A DNA stretch of 64,000 bases from Azotimanducus chitobiosivorans (GCA_965200235.1 OZ241339.1:434001-498000), one strand, 5' to 3'; positions 9,153 to 17,299 are shown, counted from the stretch's first letter. Program-made: numbers and translations. Notes: generated by a model from the letters alone, not told the origin.

Positions 9153-10589
9153 TCAGGTCTCGTCCTCATCGGTACTCTCGTCGGTGTTGTTAGCCTCGGT
9201 TTCCGAGACGGGCGCATCGGCATCGTCTTTGACGATATAGAGAAATTCATGCCGATGTACCACTCGTTCCGAGCGTACGGCGACGCCCTGTTCGATTCGC
9301 GGCCGGTAGCGCGACTCGCGGAGCACGCGCCGGAAGCGAATATCGCGAAGATTGCTCGGATGTATCTCGACGGTTTCAATACGTCCGACCTTGCCTTGGC
9401 TTGACAGCGAAAAAGCAAGCGTGATGTGCCCTATGTCGATACGTTCGGGCGGATACTCATCGACGCGCCCGATTTGCGTCGGCAGCGGTAGATGCAGGGG
9501 CGTGGGTTTCTCGAACCACTTGTTCAAGATGGCGTCAAAGGGTGTGTCAGCGTCTTCGCTCGCGTGATGCGAGTCGCGCCAGAGGTCAAACACCGCTGCG
9601 TACCAAGCGTTCGCCGACGACCATTTCTCGAACAGCAAATTGACATCGCCAAGGCGCACGAGAACATCGGATAGCCGCTCTTTGGCGGCCTTCGATTCGT
9701 CGGCTCGTGTGCGCAGGAGTGCCTCGGCGCTCAGCAGCGCTCGATGAGCGGGGCCGAAGAACATGCCTTGCGAAACATCCCAACCCGTCATGCGCGCCTC
9801 GGGGCCTTGCCACGGGAAATCGCGCTCCTCCTGCTGATAGAAGCCCTTGCGCGGGAACCGCTCAAGGAGATACGACTCCGCGAGGCCAAGATAGGCGGGT
9901 ATGCGCAAGTCGGGATCGGCGTTGGCGCTGCGTTCAAGCAGAACGGTGGCCTCGCGGTAGACTTGCCGTGCCTTGACTGGTTCCGAGACCTGCATGTACC
10001 AATCACCCATGCGCTCGAGGGCAGGGACGAGGTCTGCTGGCGCCGAGGACTTGCGCCGCTGCAGGACGAGCGCGTACTCCTCGCGACCGGTGGCGGCTTC
10101 GTGATCGCCAACGGTGTTGAACAGTGCCGCTTGACGATGAACGGCGTCGAGTTGTTCGGGTGTGAACAGGCCGAGGTTGACGCGCGTGATGTGGATGGAC
10201 TGCTCGTAGGCGGTGGCCGCGGCTTGAGGATTGCCGGCCTGCAAATGCGCATCGCCGAGCAGCATCCACGGCTGGGCGAGGTCGATCGAATCTCGAAATA
10301 CGGCAAGCTCATAGTTGGCGATGGCATCTTCGAGCGGTGTCAAGGAATCGGCCCCTTCGAAGCTCGCGATGCGCTGCTTTGCGAGTTCCACCGCGGAGGC
10401 GAGCTCGAAGCGCGCCGTCTCAGTAGTTGTCTGGGTTGTCGTCTGGGTAATGGCGTATAGTTGATTGGCGGTGCCGATGCCCGGTGCCGTGCAGAGTAGG
10501 GTGGCGGCGATGAACAGCGGGGACACACAAGGCAGCAACGGGGACACACACCGCGACAGCAGCCGCCGTGCAGAGCGCGGGGGGGACAT
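9153..10589 (-). CDS. Secreted TPR protein with C-terminal TonB-like domain
   Basis: The first gene of the leftward operon. The frame is open from 10724, but the upstream part is antisense to tusA, so I take ATG 10589 as the earliest plausible start; GTG codons inside the repeat copies are alternatives. The N-terminus RRLLSRCVSPLLPCVSPLFIAATLL is read straight through two copies of the dispersed motif (CVSP each time) and would serve as a signal peptide. TPR-like helices follow (PWMLLGDAHLQAGNPQAAATAYEQS). The C-terminal domain GHITLAFSLSSQGKVGRI...RESRYRPRIEQG resembles the TonB C-terminal fold (VxVxFxxxxxGxV...RxWRYxPA). Such a domain beside a MotA/ExbB-like channel suggests force transfer across the periplasm. 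The start is uncertain. Confidence 0.75.
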   Translation of the reverse strand: MSPPRSARRLLSRCVSPLLPCVSPLFIAATLLCTAPGIGTANQLYAITQTTTQTTTETARFELASAVELAKQRIASFEGADSLTPLEDAIANYELAVFRDSIDLAQPWMLLGDAHLQAGNPQAAATAYEQSIHITRVNLGLFTPEQLDAVHRQAALFNTVGDHEAATGREEYALVLQRRKSSAPADLVPALERMGDWYMQVSEPVKARQVYREATVLLERSANADPDLRIPAYLGLAESYLLERFPRKGFYQQEERDFPWQGPEARMTGWDVSQGMFFGPAHRALLSAEALLRTRADESKAAKERLSDVLVRLGDVNLLFEKWSSANAWYAAVFDLWRDSHHASEDADTPFDAILNKWFEKPTPLHLPLPTQIGRVDEYPPERIDIGHITLAFSLSSQGKVGRIETVEIHPSNLRDIRFRRVLRESRYRPRIEQGVAVRSERVVHRHEFLYIVKDDADAPVSETEANNTDESTDEDET

Positions 10590-10848
10590 ACACCGCGCAG
10601 GGGACACACACCGAGGCGTGGGTGAGCGAGCACTCGATGCGATCGGGCTGCGTTGCCCCGAGCCACTGATGCTGCTGCGCGGCCAGATGCGCAAAATGGC
10701 TGAGGGCGAGCGGATTCGCGTCATCGCGACCGACCCCAGTACGCATCGCGATTTTTCCGACTATTGTCGGTTCTTGGGGCATAAGTTGGTGCACCACTCG
10801 CAAGATGGAGAAGTGTTTGAGTATGTGCTCGAAAAGCGGGGACCATAG
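10510..10848 (+). CDS. tusA: TusA/SirA-family sulfur carrier protein
   Basis: The core ALDAIGLRCPEPLMLLRGQMRKM...FLGHKLVHH matches the TusA family, small proteins that carry sulfur on the cysteine of the CPEP motif for tRNA thiolation and related pathways. Family members begin close to this core, so GTG 10618 would give a normal-sized 76-residue protein. The only ATG-led options (10477 and 10510) add a leader made by translating the dispersed motif (GDTQ, GDTHR, GDIHR, GDTHR). I list 10510 because a purine-rich stretch lies just before it. The gene is divergent from the nine-gene operon and shares the repeat-filled promoter region. The core identity is secure; the start is not. Confidence 0.8.
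   Translation: MNSGDTQGSNGDTHRDSSRRAERGGDIHRAGDTHRGVGERALDAIGLRCPEPLMLLRGQMRKMAEGERIRVIATDPSTHRDFSDYCRFLGHKLVHHSQDGEVFEYVLEKRGP
10520..10612 (-). repeat. Four dispersed motifs in the tusA/TPR divergent region
   Basis: GGGACACACA-type copies at 10520-10529, 10541-10552, 10583-10594 (one base changed, CATACA) and 10601-10612. They occupy the space where both divergent promoters and translation starts should lie. Confidence 0.93.
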
Positions 10849-10928
10849 GCTGCGACCCAGTTGCTGCCCTTCCCTCAGCGACGTGTATCGATAGAGTATA
10901 GCGAAGCAAGCAAGGCGTGCGTCAAAAC

Positions 10929-11096
10929 ATGAGCGACGGAAGATGCCAGCCTTACAGATGGTACAAAAAACCCGACGGCATAGAAAGGTGGGAGGGAGAC
11001 ATGCCGCCGGGCGAACCTTGCACAATTTGCATTTGGATAAAATGCTCGCGAATTCTACGTAGTAGCGATACGTTTACTGTTGGATGTCGGCGCTGA
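10929..11096 (+). CDS. Possible 55-residue Cys/Trp-rich small protein
   Basis: An ATG-led frame with a protein-like composition: YRWYKKPDG, then ERWEGDMPPGEPCTICIW. A CxxC pair and clustered aromatics resemble a small zinc or redox protein, and the first 40 codons avoid the arginine-rich look of shadow frames. No clear ribosome binding site precedes it and I recognise no family. It lies between tusA and the transposase gene in otherwise gene-poor DNA. Treat as a candidate only. Confidence 0.22.
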   Translation: MSDGRCQPYRWYKKPDGIERWEGDMPPGEPCTICIWIKCSRILRSSDTFTVGCRR

Positions 11097-11184
11097 ATAA
11101 TTTCTTTAACACTTCAAGCGCCACCGAATCCATAAGTTGTTTGCTAGCAAATTAACGGCATTGTACGGCAATCCGCACGGAAAT

Positions 11185-11316
11185 GGGACACACACGGAAA
11201 TGGGACACACAGAGTTGTCCAACGCGACATGAGGTTGAAGGCGAAGCTTGATTCCAGCGCTACTCGAGGGTGAACGGGGCATGACTCCGCAAGGAACTTG
11301 GAAACAGGACACACAG
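11185..11316 (-). repeat. Dispersed motifs upstream of the transposase
   Basis: AAATGGGACACACAC at 11181-11195, TGGGACACACAG at 11201-11212 and AGGACACACAG at 11306-11316, with a degenerate TGGCACACGCAG near 11345. They lie 240-370 bases before the start of the Y1 transposase gene. Confidence 0.88.
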
Positions 11317-11555
11317 TGTTCGGAAGTCGCGAGCACACGCAAATGGCACACGCAGCCCAAGATCTGATCGGGTCGAGCTGATGCCGATATGTGAATCTTG
11401 CTTCGCTTTTCGTCGATAACCAGTCGGTTTTCTGCGCATCTCAGTCCTTGGTTTTTCTCGTGCCTCTGAACTCATGAGAGATTGTAGGTAATTTCCTACA
11501 AGGGTTCGTGTGGTTTGTCGTATCGCACGCTTGATCACTTGCGCAAAATAGTCTT

Positions 11556-12497
11556 ATGACTATCGCTAGAAAACACTTGATCGACCGAGAGAACGGGGGC
11601 TACCACCATATCGTGACCCGGTGTGTGCGCCGTGCTTGGATATGCGGCTTTGATCCGTTCACAGGGCGTGACTGCTCTCATCGAAAAGGCTGGATAGAGG
11701 CGAGGATGCTCTCACTCTCAAATGCGTTTGCTGTGGATGTCTACGGCTATGCCGTGATGTCGAGTCATTACCATATCGCTCTAAAAGTCGAGCCAAAACG
11801 CGTGGCGGAATACTCGGACGATGAGGTGGCGCGCCGATGGCTGATCGCATATCCGCCCAAGGCCGAATCTCAAAGGGACAGCAAGATTGCGGCTATTCTG
11901 GAAGATGAAGAGCGAATAAAGGTGCTTCGCGAGCGGCTTGGCGACCTTTCTTGGTACATGAAGTGTCTGAATAACTACATAGCGAGAAAGGCAAACATTG
12001 AAGACGATTGCACCGGAAAGTTTTGGGAAGCCAGATTCCACAGTTCTCGTCCGATGAAAAGCCTTGATGACTTGTACGCCTGCATGTCTTACATTGATCT
12101 TAACCCTTTGTCCGCGGGTGCAACGGATGCCCCTGCGGAGCCGAACGACCATACTTCCCTATGTCACAGGATGAGCGAGGCCCAACAATATCCGGAAAAA
12201 ATGACTTCTGGACTGTCTCCGATAGGCATTTGCCCAGGCACGGGACGAATTCACTCCGACATCAAGAATGCGTTGCCGCTTACCCTGAAAAACTATCTGG
12301 CTCATATCGAGTGGCTGGCCGAGTGTAAGAGACTTGGGGGCAAGCAGATCCCTGCCTATACAACGATCTCGCTTCCACTGATTACCGATCCAAGATCGTA
12401 CATGCGGTCATACCTAAAGTTTTTCAAACGATGGGGCCGAAAAGAAGGACGCGGGGATATCCCTTTGCGTTCCTTGAGTATGCCTACGATTGAGTGA
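11556..12497 (+). CDS. REP-associated (Y1, IS200-type) tyrosine transposase
   Basis: A 313-residue single-domain Y1 transposase of the RAYT class. The HUH metal site reads SSHYHIALKV. The candidate catalytic tyrosine is in LSWYMKCLNNYIARK. The downstream block GKFWEARFHS...YACMSYIDLNPLSAG is the standard RAYT signature (LWExRYxS...YIxLNPVRAG). RAYTs cut and join single-stranded hairpins and are thought to spread short REP sequences rather than themselves. Copies of the GGGACACAC motif flank it on both sides (11185-11316 and 12727-12758), and a CTAG-bounded hairpin lies 17 bases after its stop. A+T is higher than in neighbouring genes, which suggests acquisition. The frame is intact. Confidence 0.92.
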   Translation: MTIARKHLIDRENGGYHHIVTRCVRRAWICGFDPFTGRDCSHRKGWIEARMLSLSNAFAVDVYGYAVMSSHYHIALKVEPKRVAEYSDDEVARRWLIAYPPKAESQRDSKIAAILEDEERIKVLRERLGDLSWYMKCLNNYIARKANIEDDCTGKFWEARFHSSRPMKSLDDLYACMSYIDLNPLSAGATDAPAEPNDHTSLCHRMSEAQQYPEKMTSGLSPIGICPGTGRIHSDIKNALPLTLKNYLAHIEWLAECKRLGGKQIPAYTTISLPLITDPRSYMRSYLKFFKRWGRKEGRGDIPLRSLSMPTIE

Positions 12498-12514
12498 CCC
12501 ATCTCAGATGCTCA

Positions 12515-12564
12515 CTGGCGCTCCATCAAACTGATACGGCATTATTAGTTTGATGGAGTACTAG
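12515..12564. mobile_element. Minimal CTAG-flanked hairpin element
   Basis: A 12-base perfect inverted repeat (CTCCATCAAACT at 12521-12532, AGTTTGATGGAG at 12547-12558) is bounded by CTGG on the left and CTAG at 12561-12564. The arms resemble the lone element end at the P450 start (CTCCGTCAAACT). I read it as the two ends of a MITE with almost no interior, or as a REP hairpin next to its transposase. Confidence 0.6.
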
Positions 12565-12726
12565 GAGCCTGCGCCGTAGTGTCTACGATGAAGGCCATTC
12601 CCGTTAGCGTCTCTCGCAGACGACGTGCGCCCTATCATCCCGTTTCGCCAAGTTAAGTTCGCTATTTGTTGACTTCCGCGTATGGAGATGGAATACACAT
12701 CCTATTCTGAAGTCTCAACGACCGAT

Positions 12727-12758
12727 GCGTGTCCCATTGAGTTATCGGTGTGTGTCCT
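12727..12758 (+). repeat. Dispersed motifs downstream of the transposase
   Basis: GCGTGTCCCATT at 12727-12738 (shortened) and GGTGTGTGTCCT at 12747-12758. They lie between the transposase gene and the gspD stop codon and are opposite in orientation to the upstream set, so the transposase is flanked in inverted fashion. Confidence 0.85.
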
Positions 12759-12781
12759 GTTGATGTCTGTTTATTTTTGAG

Positions 12782-14704
12782 CTAACTTTGAGGCTTGCTT
12801 TCCGCTGGACCTCGGCCATCATAGATATCCTCGAGTTCTCGGCCTCTAATTTCGGTTTCGAACACGCCTTCGTATTTGCGCTTGGTCACTTGCGCCACGC
12901 TTTGGGCGTCGCGCATGATTGTCGGTCTCAGCAGGACGATAAGGTTACGTTTGCGGTGTGTGTCCGAGTCGGAGCGAAACAATCGCCCTGCAATTGGAAT
13001 GCTGCCGAGCACCGGCACTTTGCGCTGGATTGTTTCGATATCATCTTGGATAAGACCTCCGAGGACAATGGTCTCTCCATCGTCCGCCAAGATAGTGGCA
13101 TTAATTTCACGCTTGTTGGTGAGGATGTCTCCGAGGCTGGCGCTCGCGTCCGCTTCGATAGTTTCCACAGTTTGCACGACCTTCAGGCGAAGCTGATTGC
13201 CTTCATTAATGTGCGGCGTTACATCCAAGGTGATGCCGACATCCTTGCGTTCAGTCGTACGGAACGGATTGTTTGAACCATCGCCGCTTGTGGTGAACGA
13301 GCCCGTGTTAATCGGAATATTCTGACCAACGGTCAATATGGTCTGCTCATTGTTGAGCGCCATGACGCTCGGTGTAGAAAGAAGGTTGACAGAAGTATTC
13401 GTTGCGAGAAGACGCAGCATCGCCGCGAAGCTCACGCCTCTTGAGTCGAGTCGAGCGACCGCTAGCGACGCGCCTCCTCGACCAGCCTGATAGATGTTAC
13501 CGACAGCGGCGATGGGGTCGATTGAAGATTGGTCGTCCTGTTCTAGGATGCCGCTGAAAAGCGGCGCGAGCGTGGCATCGAGCGCGGTCGTCGCGATTGG
13601 CGCGGAGCGTCCGTCGCCGTCAGCCACCGCAAACTCTACCCCTGCGCGTAGTGTGTCCGTCAAGGACACTTCAATGATCGCGGCCTCGATGAGGACTTGA
13701 GGTCGTCGCACGTCAAGCTGGCTAATCACTTGCCGGAATTCGCCGCGCACGCGCGGATCGGCCCGAATCACAACAGAATTGGTGGTCTCGTCCGTGCCGA
13801 TGGACACTTCGGAGACGACATCTTCTCCGGTCGGCGTCGGCGCAAGTTCGCGAAGTATCTCGGCGACAACACTGGCATCCGAATGCTGCAGGAAATGCAC
13901 CTCAGGTGCACCGCTCTGGCGCGCTGGCTGATCAAGCTCGCCGATGAGTTTCAGGACTGGTGCCAACGCACTTGCTTTCCCTCTCAGAATCAAAGAGTTG
14001 TTGAAGGTGTTGCCAACCAACTGAACCCGCTGCGGGCCGGTGCCGGACTGGCCAAGCGTTTCCGGCGCGAGTTTCTGAAGCACCTCCACCAAGTTGCCAA
14101 CAAACATATGTTCGAGTGACACAACCAGCATCTCTTGCTCATCGGCGACATCGATCTCCTGAATGAGCCTTTTCAGCCGGGCAATGTTCGACACATGATC
14201 GCTCATGATGATGACGTTCGCACGCTCAACCGCAGCGACATGCCCATGCTGGGCGACGAGTGGCCTGAGCGTATCGACTAGACTGGCCGCTTGCGTGTTC
14301 ACAACTGGCACCACCTCGGTGACAAGATGTTCTCCCGACAGAGTGCCTGAGGAAGCGAGTGGGATCGTTTGCCGCGCGGTTGCTTGAGGAATGATCTTGA
14401 CCCCAGTATCGGACTCAACAGCAGCGTAGCCATGTACCCTCAGCACTGATAGGAATATCTCGTAGACGCCTTCCGCATCAAGCGGCTGCGGCGATATGAC
14501 TGTCACCTCCCCGCGAACCCTCGGATCAAGGACAAAATTTCGACCACTGATTTCGGAGACCTTGCCGATCAGCTCGCGAATGTCCGCTCCGCGCAAGTTC
14601 ATTTCCCAAGTTTGCTGCGCCAGCAGATGAGTGGACGACAGCAGGGCTGACGAAATCAGTAGAAAATAAGCCAAGTAGCGGTGCATGTTTCTCATTGCGT
14701 TCAT
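12782..14704 (-). CDS. gspD: Type II secretion outer-membrane secretin
   Basis: 640 residues with a signal peptide, an N0 domain (WEMNLRGADIRELIGKVSEISGRNFVLDP), N1-N3 repeats, and the secretin core with VPVLGSIPIAGRLFR and NLIVLLRPTIMRD. GspD forms the outer-membrane gate through which folded proteins leave the periplasm. It starts one base after the gspC stop, so the two are co-transcribed. The dispersed motif is embedded at 12955-12966 and read as SDTHRKRN, in a stretch that varies between family members. The remaining gsp genes are not in this window. Confidence 0.95.
   Translation of the reverse strand: MNAMRNMHRYLAYFLLISSALLSSTHLLAQQTWEMNLRGADIRELIGKVSEISGRNFVLDPRVRGEVTVISPQPLDAEGVYEIFLSVLRVHGYAAVESDTGVKIIPQATARQTIPLASSGTLSGEHLVTEVVPVVNTQAASLVDTLRPLVAQHGHVAAVERANVIIMSDHVSNIARLKRLIQEIDVADEQEMLVVSLEHMFVGNLVEVLQKLAPETLGQSGTGPQRVQLVGNTFNNSLILRGKASALAPVLKLIGELDQPARQSGAPEVHFLQHSDASVVAEILRELAPTPTGEDVVSEVSIGTDETTNSVVIRADPRVRGEFRQVISQLDVRRPQVLIEAAIIEVSLTDTLRAGVEFAVADGDGRSAPIATTALDATLAPLFSGILEQDDQSSIDPIAAVGNIYQAGRGGASLAVARLDSRGVSFAAMLRLLATNTSVNLLSTPSVMALNNEQTILTVGQNIPINTGSFTTSGDGSNNPFRTTERKDVGITLDVTPHINEGNQLRLKVVQTVETIEADASASLGDILTNKREINATILADDGETIVLGGLIQDDIETIQRKVPVLGSIPIAGRLFRSDSDTHRKRNLIVLLRPTIMRDAQSVAQVTKRKYEGVFETEIRGRELEDIYDGRGPAESKPQS
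12955..12966 (+). repeat. Dispersed motif variant inside gspD
   Basis: GGTGTGTGTCCG, one base from the consensus, read as DTH in the secretin. Confidence 0.75.
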
Positions 14705-14705
14705 G

Positions 14706-15626
14706 TCAAGGCGCGAGCTTGGTGCTCACAAAAAAGCGTCGCTCGCCTCGCTGAATTTCCAATCGTACCTGACCTTCGGCAAAAAGGTTGTCTATCTCCA
14801 ATCGATCAAGGCTGGGGTTGCCCAGCCGCCGACCATTGACTGACAGCAGTATGTCGCCATCCTGCAATCCGCTTTGACGAATCCAGTCGTTGTCGGGTAG
14901 CGAGCCTACCCGGTAGCCTTGCTCTTCGTCCGCCTCGACCGGCTGTAGACCAAGCTGATCGAGTACCTCATTTGGGTCTGTGCGAGCGAGCGCCCGGTAT
15001 TCCTCGACCTGGTCAGACAGGTTCAGCGCGTCCGCGGATTCCACAGACGCGACGGTTGGCACTGATTGGCGAGCGATGTCCGCTTGCCGGTCCGGCGTTG
15101 AGGTCGAAGTAGCATAGACCGATGCATCTAGCGTGGAGTTCGGAAAGCTCAGCCGCTCAAGACGGACGCCACGTCGAATCATGACGCTATCCACCTGCAC
15201 GGACTCGAGGATCGCATTTCCTGGCACCTTGTCTCCAATTGCGTATCGCTTTCCCGCGCCTTGTCCGCTTGCAATGATGGCGCCGGATGCCTGCCGTAGA
15301 TCGCTAACAAACACGCCGATTAGGTGCAGTGGCAGTTTCGTTTCAGTAGCCGCAGCTATGAGCGTGTCGCCGCTTGAACTTGGTGCGCTTTCCCAGTCTC
15401 CGAACAGCGTGCTCGCCGCTTTCATGGATCTTGGATCGTGCGAGCTGTCTTGCGACCTGGTTTGCTCGGCTGGCTCGGAGTTCGCTGGCGAGAGCAGAGC
15501 TAATGTCGAGTCTGCCAGTAGCCAAGCCATCAGCGCGACGATCACGAGGCTGCTCAGATTCGGTGCAAGCTGCGTCAAGCGTGCGAAATGCCCGCGTTCA
15601 AGTGATTGGAAAAACCGTGTTGTCAT
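14706..15626 (-). CDS. gspC: Type II secretion inner-membrane protein GspC
   Basis: 306 residues. A membrane helix lies near residues 26-48 (LSSLVIVALMAWLLADSTLALL). The HR domain (LPLHLIGVFVSD...ASGAIIASGQGAGKRYAIGDKV) binds the secretin. The C-terminal PDZ domain (YRVGSLPDNDWIRQSGLQDGDILLSVNGRRL) is implicated in substrate choice. It is the first gene of the gspC-gspD pair. gspC and gspD are often encoded next to the rest of the system; here gspE onward must lie elsewhere. Confidence 0.93.
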   Translation of the reverse strand: MTTRFFQSLERGHFARLTQLAPNLSSLVIVALMAWLLADSTLALLSPANSEPAEQTRSQDSSHDPRSMKAASTLFGDWESAPSSSGDTLIAAATETKLPLHLIGVFVSDLRQASGAIIASGQGAGKRYAIGDKVPGNAILESVQVDSVMIRRGVRLERLSFPNSTLDASVYATSTSTPDRQADIARQSVPTVASVESADALNLSDQVEEYRALARTDPNEVLDQLGLQPVEADEEQGYRVGSLPDNDWIRQSGLQDGDILLSVNGRRLGNPSLDRLEIDNLFAEGQVRLEIQRGERRFFVSTKLAP

Positions 15627-15807
15627 TAGCAGTGTGGCGTCGAGTATCGAGCGGGTTCGGTTTCAGGGAAAATCTGTGCTCAAAGTGCAAGTGTAGCAGC
15701 CAAGGCGCATCGCACTCGAATTTGCGAAAAAATGAGTTCAAATTGACGCGCACATTGACCTATCCTGATACAATAATTCAACGTATCCATCTTCGATAAG
15801 GCGTCAC

Positions 15808-16260
15808 ATGATCCTCAGCGACAAGCAACTCACCATATCCTCCCGAGAGCTCAACAAGCTGCAGGAAGCGCTTGAACAAGTTGGCGATAGCGCTGCATCA
15901 AAGGGAGGGTCCGGTGAATCTGAGTCACCGGAGTTAGATGACTTGAAAAGTCGCGTAGCCAGGCTCAGGAAAGATATTCGAACATATAGGTCACTGCGGC
16001 GCGGCACCGCCACGAGCGCGAAGTGCACATCATTGAGTGATTTGCCAAATTTGTTGATAAAGGCAAGAATCATCTCGCACATGAGCCAAAGTCAACTTGC
16101 CAGAGCGGTTGGCGTGCAACCTCAGCAGATTCAGCGCTATGAGGCGACCGGCTATGCTGGCGTTGGATTGAGAAAAGTCGTTGAAATATCGCGAGCGCTC
16201 GGTATTCAGGTCGTTGCTGAATTCGATTGGCGTGAAGTGAGTAGGTATCCGACTACGTAG
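15808..16260 (+). CDS. XRE-type helix-turn-helix regulator with coiled-coil N-terminus
   Basis: 150 residues. Residues 1-65 are helical and heptad-like (SRELNKLQEALEQV, DDLKSRVARLRKDI). The C-terminal half is an XRE HTH (LIKARIISHMSQSQLARAVGVQPQQIQRYEATGYAGVGLRKVVEISRALG). This build recurs in regulators and antitoxins of toxin-antitoxin pairs, but no toxin gene adjoins it: gspC lies upstream in the other direction and MITE-like DNA lies downstream. TTGACG and TGATAC hexamers 17 bases apart (15743 onward) could be its promoter. The start at ATG 15808 fits the conserved opening of the family. Confidence 0.78.
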   Translation: MILSDKQLTISSRELNKLQEALEQVGDSAASKGGSGESESPELDDLKSRVARLRKDIRTYRSLRRGTATSAKCTSLSDLPNLLIKARIISHMSQSQLARAVGVQPQQIQRYEATGYAGVGLRKVVEISRALGIQVVAEFDWREVSRYPTT

Positions 16261-16277
16261 TCTCATTGGGTGAAGTA

Positions 16278-16538
16278 CTAGGGAAGGTCTGATTAAGTCT
16301 GCAAAGCTCAGAGGCCCTCAGGCGTGTGCTGGCAAGGAGTGACGAAGCAGCGTGGCAGGCCCCACGCAATGAGGAATGACGCAGCCAGCGCACGCCTGAG
16401 GGCCTCCCGAAGGGCGCTTCACGTGGTTGTGGAGACGATTTCATTGGGTTTCTCGTGAAGGATTGTGCCAGAGTGTCGCTCCCGATCCAGCAAGAAGTGA
16501 AGCGCTGAGCGCGGTAGACTTGATCAGACCTTCCCTAG
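16278..16538. mobile_element. MITE-like element A (CTAG-bounded, nested hairpins)
   Basis: Terminal inverted repeats GGAAGGTCTGATTAAGTCT (16282-16300) and its complement at 16516-16534 match at 18 of 19 positions and are flanked by CTAG at 16278-16281 and 16535-16538. Inside, AGGCCCTCAGGCGTG (about 16312) pairs with CACGCCTGAGGGCCT (ending 16405), and GCGCTTCAC pairs with GTGAAGCGC. No coding capacity. Confidence 0.8.
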
Positions 16539-16855
16539 TGTCCTGTCCCATAAATAAGTGTGGATTCAGCGCGCAGGAGAAGGGCTGTGGCAAGGCGCTG
16601 AAGCAGGCAATACTTTGCCGTATTGCCAAGGGACGCAACATCACCTGGGACTAGGCCACAGCCCTTCTCCTGCGCGCCCTTCGGGAGTGGGCACAATCGC
16701 CGACCGACATTCTTGCGAGGGTGCCCCTCGCGCCTTCTGGCTGAGGGCTCCGTTGCAGCCCTTGGCAATATGCCCGATATTCCCTGCGGACTGCGCCTTG
16801 CCCTCGGCGATTGTGCTCACTCTGAATCACACTTATTTATGGGACAGCACACTAG
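16535..16855. mobile_element. MITE-like element B (CTAG-bounded, shares CTAG with element A)
   Basis: Terminal inverted repeats at 16539-16562 and 16828-16851 (core CTGTCCCATAAATAAGTG) match at 23 of 24 positions. CTAG flanks both ends, and the left one is the right CTAG of element A. A perfect 23-base internal inverted repeat lies at 16569-16591 and 16655-16677. A small hairpin (GGCAATAC/GTATTGCC) lies between its arms, and a further pair (GTGGGCACAATCGCCGA) lies nearer the right end. No coding capacity. Confidence 0.82.
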
Positions 16856-16962
16856 CTGCGAGCATCACTTCTTTTCAAATACCCCCGTGCGGCAGGGCGT
16901 GGATAGCTGCGAATGTAATCTGGCTGTTCAGCCTTGGCTGTACGCATCAACATCGAGCGGAC

Positions 16963-16997
16963 GATGTGTGTCCCATTCCAGAATAGTGTGTGTCCCC
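16963..16997 (+). repeat. Two dispersed motifs before rpmF
   Basis: GATGTGTGTCCCATT at 16963-16977 and AGTGTGTGTCCCC at 16985-16997, about 100 bases upstream of the rpmF start. Confidence 0.88.
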
Positions 16998-17095
16998 GAT
17001 TCACAAATTCAGGTTTGATTTGCCTTACCGCACCGTCTAGTGTGAAAATGCACTGATGATGGCCAGTTGGTCGTAACTCTTGGCTAGGAGAACTC

Positions 17096-17299
17096 GTGGC
17101 AGTACAACAGAACAAGAAGACTCGCTCCCGGCGTGGCATGCGGCGCTCGCATCAGCATTTGAGCAAGCCAGCAGTATCGGTGGACCCGCTGACAGGAGAG
17201 AGCCATCTTCGACATCACATGACATCGGATGGTTACTATCGCGGGCGCCAAGTCATCGAAAAGAGCGACTACGCCGATGTTGCGGAAGACGGGGAATAG
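17096..17299 (+). CDS. rpmF: 50S ribosomal protein L32
   Basis: 67 residues starting at GTG (MAVQQNKKTRSRRGMRRSHQHL...). The block LRHHMTSDGYYRGRQVI is the conserved L32 end, here followed by an acidic extension (EKSDYADVAEDGE) of about ten residues that many L32 proteins lack. L32 sits in the large ribosomal subunit near the peptidyl-transferase centre. In many gammaproteobacteria rpmF is followed by plsX and fabH before fabD. Here only 188 non-coding bases separate it from fabD. Confidence 0.95.
   Translation: MAVQQNKKTRSRRGMRRSHQHLSKPAVSVDPLTGESHLRHHMTSDGYYRGRQVIEKSDYADVAEDGE

Larger units (their letters stand above)
10849..11555. other. Gene-poor gap before the transposase gene
   Basis: About 700 bases without a convincing large gene. 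It holds one possible 55-codon frame (10929-11096) and, at 11185-11350, several copies of the dispersed motif. Composition becomes visibly more A+T-rich towards the transposase. I see no clear promoter or terminator. Confidence 0.6.

Noticed and set aside
10721..11025. Minus-strand frames reading VCVP repeats through the tusA region
   Set aside because: They are translations of the dispersed motif and of the tusA antisense strand, with no independent support.
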